A stretch of 64,000 nt of DNA. Source: Bacillota bacterium (lineage in GTDB: Bacteria > Bacillota > Clostridia > Christensenellales > Aristaeellaceae). A program made the position numbers and the translations under genes. The notes beneath the pieces are model-generated. The model saw only the letters and a list, made by a program, of their open reading frames with translations, searched no databases and was not told the origin of the DNA. The stretch is from assembly GCA_023444095.1 (NCBI GenBank), contig JAEZRP010000002.1, positions 1-64,000 on the forward strand. Direction: 5' to 3'. This document shows, one piece after another, positions 59,844-64,000 of the stretch (position 1 is its first letter; every line of letters begins with the position of its first letter).

Positions 59844-62800
59844 GTGAGGACGGTGGCGGACGTACAATCAACCCTATATTCATTCATCGATAAGCAAAGC
59901 CCGAAGCTCGCCACCGTCCTTGCTTACAACTGGAAGCAGCAGCAGAAATCCATTACCTACAAGGAGATTCATGACGCGATCCTTGATGGTACGCTTGACA
60001 TGAGCTACCTTACGGACTGGCAAGACCTCTACACCGATTTTTTGAACACGACCTATGGACCCATGGTAGAGAAGGCCGTAGCGCAGGCAGCAAAGGACCT
60101 TTCCGCCACGTATGGCGGTAATTTCTTCGACCCCCAACCGGGCCTCATGGACAAATTTATTAACGAGCACGGCGGCAAGCTGATCCGCGAGGTTACAGAG
60201 GGCCAGTACAAGGCAATAAACGTGCTTGTGAAGCAGGCTGCCATGACCGATACCATGACGGTCGACCAGCTCGCCCGCGCCATACGTCCCTGCGTCGGCC
60301 TTACACAACGCCAAGCGCAGAGCGTTAAAAACTACTACGACAACCTGATCGATGAAGGGTATACCTCCGCGGACGCGCTAAAAAAGCAGAACGAGTACGC
60401 CGATAAAGTACACCGTCGGCGCGCAGCCACCATTGCGCAAACAGAACTGGCTTTTGCGTACAACGCCGGAGCCGACGCCGTCATCAAGCAAAACATCAGC
60501 GACGGGACGTTCGCGGCAGGCATCACGAAAAAGTGGATGACGGCATTCGACGAGCGGGTTTGTAAGGTGTGCGGAAAGATCGACGGCGAGAGCGTCGCGT
60601 TCGACGCACCTTTTTCCATCGGGGCCAATATCCCCCCGGCACACCCGTTATGTCGCTGTACTGTAGCATACGAGAACGTGGTACCTTTGGCGCAACCAGC
60701 GCCCTCAACGCCCGCGGCAGACGCGGAGCAAACGGAAGTCCAGCCGACCGAAGACATCCCGGCAGAGGCCGCGCAGGCCGAACAGGATTCAGCTTCCACA
60801 ATCCCCAACGCGCCGACTATCGGGCCTCTGACGTACAAAGGCAACGAAGTCCTTGGAACGGGTCAGATGTACCAGTACACGGACCAGGACGGAGCGGAGT
60901 GGATTTTCAAGCCCGGTCAGAGCAAGGGCGGGAACATCGAGAGTTTCCGCGCTTACGTCCAAGAGGCCGGGCACAAAGTACAGGGGATCGTCGACGAGCA
61001 AAGCGCGATCCCGGTCAAAGCGCTCACCCTCGAAACCCCTTCCGGGGAGAAGTTCGGCGCAGCGCAGCTCCGCATAAAGGACACCGATCCAGATTTCAAC
61101 CTGAAAGCATGGCAGGCAGGGTACGGCGACGCGCCGACCCCGAAGATCATTGAGCAGCTTCAGCGCGAGAATGTGACCGACTGGCTGATGTGCAACTACG
61201 ACAGCCACGGCGGCAATTTCATTTACGATAGCCAAGTGGGTAGGATGTTCGGCGTCGACAAGGAACAGGCTTTCCGGTACATCAACAAGGTCGACGCGCA
61301 GACGATGTCCCTTACCTATCACCCGAATTCCATTTACGGCGAGACTGAACCGATTTACAACACCATGTACCGCAAGTTTGCGAATGGTGAGCTTGACATC
61401 GATTTGAACAACACGCTCGCTTACATCAAGCGCGTCGAGGCGATCCCGGACGACGCATACCGCGAGATCTTCCGTGATTACGCCGAGGCGCTTTACGGGC
61501 AGGGCAGCCAAGCCGAGGACCTTTTAAACAAGATCGTCGCCCGAAAGCAAGTGCTGCGCACCACGTTCGAGGACTTTTACAGCCAGATCCTCACCGAGCG
61601 CAAAGGCAAGCCGATGACGTTTGTTTTCGCTGATACGGTACAGACCACCACGACCGCGACGACCTTCCAGACTGCGGGCATGTCGGTGGACGTCCTGAAG
61701 ACGATGACCAAAAAGGAGCTGCAAGTCATCGCCAAAAGCAAGGGCATGATTTACACCGGCCACATGGACAAGAGCATGCTCGTCGAGGCACTATCCGATC
61801 CATCCAAGGCGGACGAGATGATGGCGAAGGCGAAAGCCAAGATCAACGCCAACGCGGGCAACCCAGTCATTCGCCAGCCTCGAAAGCCGAAGGCCGCACC
61901 GGCAGCGCCGAATACGGAAGTCGAAGGGATCACGAAGCTGAGCGCTACGATGGACGATTTCGACATAGCCCTTGAAGAAGCGAACATACGCGGTGTCGTC
62001 TGCATTTCAGACAAGACCGCGCTCGAAGGTTTGCAAACGAACATCCGCAAGATCACTGTCGACGGGCGGACCGCCTACGAGTTCAATGGCAAGCTTACAA
62101 ACAGCCGGTGGGTTCAGGCCAATAAAGACATCAAAAGTGCAAACGCCGCGACCGGCGGCTGGCAGTTCCACCCGGCCCAGGGAACCATCGACTACAAAAG
62201 CCCGACCTTGAACCTTTCGACTCTCGGAACCCAACGGTACTCCAGGATCCCGACGCAGTACATAAAGAGCGGGGACGATGTCCTCGTCCTTGCTGCGAAG
62301 GATTGTGAGGATAGCGCGCGGGCGATGATGGGCGAGTTTAACGTCCGGGTCTTCGCGGAGAATGGCATAGATGCAGCTGCCAAGGTGAAGAACCTGATCG
62401 ACCAAGCGAATTTGACCGATATCTACGAGGATGTATCACCAGCGACACTCGACCGCTACAAGAAAATGCGCCTGATTTGGCAGAACGACCCGACCCTAGC
62501 CGACACGCTCGACGCTGCGAAAAGTACGGACGTGGAGATCGACAATGTGCTTAAGCAGATTGGCATCACCCAGGAGCGCGTCGATAAACTGCGTCTGGTG
62601 AAGATCACGGACAACTACTTTACCTACGTGGACGACGCCGCGGAAGCGGTTATCAAGGACAAAAACGTCGCGTACGTCTGGAATGGTGTAAGTAGCGCCG
62701 ACAGTGCAGCAAGCATCATCGAGAGCGGCGAGCTTACCGCATCTGCCCAGCGCCTAAGACGCGGAATAATAGGCAGCGGCTGTTCGGTCGATTCTGACAT

Positions 62801-63218
62801 TGGGTCAGGCGGAGCCGACAGCGTTTTTACCCGAATCGCCATGAAGCAGGACATCGGAAACCAAAGATTCAGCGCTAGCTTCGCAAGCGGCGAATACCAG
62901 TTTGTCTTTGACCGAAAGCTGTTATGTCGGACGGACTGGTACGCCTATCTCGACGATGAGTTCGGATCAACAAAAAGTACCAACTTATGGCGCCGGAAAT
63001 CTCCGGCAGACCACTTTGATGCACTCTCACAATCCTACAGAGACGAAAATGAGGCCATGTTCCGCAAGAGCATCCCCCTCGACATGCTCACCGAGATCAG
63101 ATGCGATGCGAATTACAAGCGAGATAATTTGCTCGATATGCTCCGCGGCAAGGGAATCACGGCCATCAACGGCAAAAAGATCGAGGACGTTATCAAGGTC
63201 GGAAGGGGGAAGCTGTGA
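59844..63218 (+). CDS. MuF-type head morphogenesis protein fused to kinase-like and SAP-like domains
   Basis: A 1124-residue protein. The MuF/SPP1 gp7 region covers about residues 1-275, ending in the cysteine cluster CKVCGKIDGES..HPLCRC. A kinase-like domain at about 325-485 has GNEVLGTGQMYQY, WIFKPGQSKGGN, catalytic loop NYDSHGGNFIYD (about 451-462) and metal loop GVDKEQAF, resembling PI3/4-kinase or HipA-type folds. A SAP/Rho-N-like helical domain at about 615-650 follows, then about 470 residues of unrecognised sequence. Plain MuF proteins are 250-400 residues, so this is a polymorphic-toxin-like architecture. GTG at 59844 or 59853 may be the start. Confidence 0.82.
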   Translation: MRTVADVQSTLYSFIDKQSPKLATVLAYNWKQQQKSITYKEIHDAILDGTLDMSYLTDWQDLYTDFLNTTYGPMVEKAVAQAAKDLSATYGGNFFDPQPGLMDKFINEHGGKLIREVTEGQYKAINVLVKQAAMTDTMTVDQLARAIRPCVGLTQRQAQSVKNYYDNLIDEGYTSADALKKQNEYADKVHRRRAATIAQTELAFAYNAGADAVIKQNISDGTFAAGITKKWMTAFDERVCKVCGKIDGESVAFDAPFSIGANIPPAHPLCRCTVAYENVVPLAQPAPSTPAADAEQTEVQPTEDIPAEAAQAEQDSASTIPNAPTIGPLTYKGNEVLGTGQMYQYTDQDGAEWIFKPGQSKGGNIESFRAYVQEAGHKVQGIVDEQSAIPVKALTLETPSGEKFGAAQLRIKDTDPDFNLKAWQAGYGDAPTPKIIEQLQRENVTDWLMCNYDSHGGNFIYDSQVGRMFGVDKEQAFRYINKVDAQTMSLTYHPNSIYGETEPIYNTMYRKFANGELDIDLNNTLAYIKRVEAIPDDAYREIFRDYAEALYGQGSQAEDLLNKIVARKQVLRTTFEDFYSQILTERKGKPMTFVFADTVQTTTTATTFQTAGMSVDVLKTMTKKELQVIAKSKGMIYTGHMDKSMLVEALSDPSKADEMMAKAKAKINANAGNPVIRQPRKPKAAPAAPNTEVEGITKLSATMDDFDIALEEANIRGVVCISDKTALEGLQTNIRKITVDGRTAYEFNGKLTNSRWVQANKDIKSANAATGGWQFHPAQGTIDYKSPTLNLSTLGTQRYSRIPTQYIKSGDDVLVLAAKDCEDSARAMMGEFNVRVFAENGIDAAAKVKNLIDQANLTDIYEDVSPATLDRYKKMRLIWQNDPTLADTLDAAKSTDVEIDNVLKQIGITQERVDKLRLVKITDNYFTYVDDAAEAVIKDKNVAYVWNGVSSADSAASIIESGELTASAQRLRRGIIGSGCSVDSDIGSGGADSVFTRIAMKQDIGNQRFSASFASGEYQFVFDRKLLCRTDWYAYLDDEFGSTKSTNLWRRKSPADHFDALSQSYRDENEAMFRKSIPLDMLTEIRCDANYKRDNLLDMLRGKGITAINGKKIEDVIKVGRGKL

Positions 63219-63544
63219 TGCTTGACAAGCGGACGCCATACACCTTCCGCATCAAGGATTTAGGAACGACGGACATCGTTATGCTCGCGCAGATCGACGA
63301 CCAGGATCGGCTATGCTTCACCACGATCGAGCGCGGCCATATGCTCACCGGCAGGGTGAAAAAGGACAGCAAGCGCAAGTTTGTTTTCGAGAGCGACACC
63401 GTTGGTACAGTGACGCTTTCACCGTTGACGTTTAACGAGTTTAACGACCTCGTGCGGCCGTCCATCGGGGAGTACCTACGCAAACACCTGAACGACCTTG
63501 ACGACGTTTACAGCTGGTACCGGCACCTCGCTGGTATCGCATGA
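63218..63544 (+). CDS. Small phage head-region protein
   Basis: A 108-residue protein whose ATG overlaps the stop of the MuF gene by one base (TGATG). Alternating strands in the N-terminal half and FNEFNDLVRPSIGEYLRKHLND near the end; no family recognised. It lies between the MuF and protease genes. It could be an immunity or chaperone partner of the large MuF fusion, inferred from position only. Confidence 0.65.
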   Translation: MLDKRTPYTFRIKDLGTTDIVMLAQIDDQDRLCFTTIERGHMLTGRVKKDSKRKFVFESDTVGTVTLSPLTFNEFNDLVRPSIGEYLRKHLNDLDDVYSWYRHLAGIA

Positions 63545-63560
63545 GAAGGGGAGGAACGGC

Positions 63561-64000
63561 ATGATAAAGTCTTTTCTCGACTGCTACCAACGGAGGCCGC
63601 GCGCCGAGCCTGGAGCACTGGCAAAGGGCCTTTTCGACGTGCGCAAGGCCGACGAGGATCGGCAGGAGGTTTTCGGTTGGGGATCGATTGCGAACCTCCC
63701 GGACGGATCGGTTTACAAAGATCACCAGGGCGACATCATTGACCCGGACACGCTCGAAAAGGCAGTCTACGACTACGTCCTGCTTTCACGCTCCGGCGGC
63801 GAAATGCACGAGCGCGGCGGTGTTGCCATCCTGATCGAAAGCGTCGTTTTTACCACTGAGAAGATGCAGGCCATGGGAATCCCGGAAGGCATACTTCCCT
63901 ACGGCTGGTGGATCGGTCTGAAGGTTACGGACGCCGACGTTTGGGAAAAGGTCAAGAACGGCACTTACCGCATGTTCTCCATCGAAGGCGAAGCCGTCCG
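63561..64000 (+). CDS. XkdF-like putative capsid maturation protease (3' end outside window)
   Basis: The first 146 residues of a protein of the XkdF/Peptidase S78_2 type. FGWGSIANLPDGSVYKDHQGDIIDPDTLEKAVYDYVL, SGGEMHERGGVAILIESVVFTTEKMQAMG and GWWIGLKVTDADVWEKVKNGTYRMFSIEGEA match the conserved core. It would process the phage prohead. GGGGAGGA lies five to six bases before the ATG. The frame is open at the window end. Confidence 0.88.
   Translation, partial: MIKSFLDCYQRRPRAEPGALAKGLFDVRKADEDRQEVFGWGSIANLPDGSVYKDHQGDIIDPDTLEKAVYDYVLLSRSGGEMHERGGVAILIESVVFTTEKMQAMGIPEGILPYGWWIGLKVTDADVWEKVKNGTYRMFSIEGEAV

Noticed and set aside
63420..63445. Direct repeat of TTTAACGA in the small head gene, similar to the 20-base palindrome
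   Set aside because: It is explained by the repeated residues Phe-Asn-Glu/Asp in the protein and lacks the palindromic arm.
1..64000. CRISPR array or transposase-bearing insertion sequence
   Set aside because: No regularly spaced 25-40 base direct repeats and no transposase-like gene were found; the only mobile element seen is the prophage.

Overview
The window comes from a GC-rich, spore-forming Gram-positive bacterium, most likely a member of the Clostridia (Bacillota). The evidence is a spore coat ATPase (SpoIVA) and a small acid-soluble spore protein (Tlp), a DarA/holB/RicT block typical of Firmicutes, two T-box tRNA-sensing leaders, and sigma-A promoters with TGn-extended -10 boxes. No genus can be assigned from the sequence alone.

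Bases 1-31440 are chromosome. They begin with spoIVA (5' end cut by the window edge), darA (cyclic-di-AMP receptor), holB and ricT, followed by a zinc-ribbon protein. thrS lies on the minus strand behind a threonine T-box. Then comes an amino-acid metabolism stretch: a class I aminotransferase, a GldA-like dehydrogenase, a polar amino-acid ABC importer (permease, ATPase, binding protein) and an L-2-hydroxyacid dehydrogenase of the HicDH type. Next are a DUF6125-like protein with an ABC-2 exporter (minus strand) and, behind a T-box that reads as tyrosine-specific, a tyrosine phenol-lyase/tryptophanase-family enzyme. After it come a DEAD-box helicase, an esterase/acyltransferase/DUF6320 membrane-protein operon, a HAD phosphatase, a uroporphyrinogen decarboxylase-family protein, Tlp, a MATE transporter, a TspO-like protein with a staphyloxanthin-like cassette (CrtO-, CrtQ- and CrtN/P-like), and a second MATE transporter.

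Bases 31441-64000 are the left part of a prophage that continues past the window. The junction (attL) is the 3' half of a tRNA-Pro gene on the minus strand, cut at the anticodon loop. From the junction inward lie an AT-rich dGTPase-like gene (candidate anti-phage moron), a tyrosine integrase, a zinc-ribbon protein, a small lipoprotein and a Cro/CI-type divergent switch. The early region follows: several small HTH genes, then a recombination and replication module (Rad50-like ATPase, RecT, MBL-fold protein, DUF2303-like protein, DnaD-like loader, DnaB helicase, RusA, SSB). Interspersed are many small zinc-binding proteins, two MazG-like pyrophosphohydrolases, a Gp37/Gp68 radical SAM-like protein and a decayed ASCH/cytosine-methyltransferase scar.

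A DUF1492-like late regulator sits just before a strong promoter with two direct repeats and a terminator-like hairpin. This promoter leads into the late region: ParB-like, P-loop kinase, radical SAM and second ParB-like genes, then terminase small and large subunits, a Mu-type (DUF935) portal, an 1124-residue MuF head protein fused to a lipid/protein-kinase-like domain, a small head protein and a truncated XkdF-type protease. The most notable candidates for new biology are the ParB/kinase/radical SAM cassette (possible DNA base modification), the MuF-kinase fusion (possible virion-delivered effector) and the dGTPase at the attachment site.
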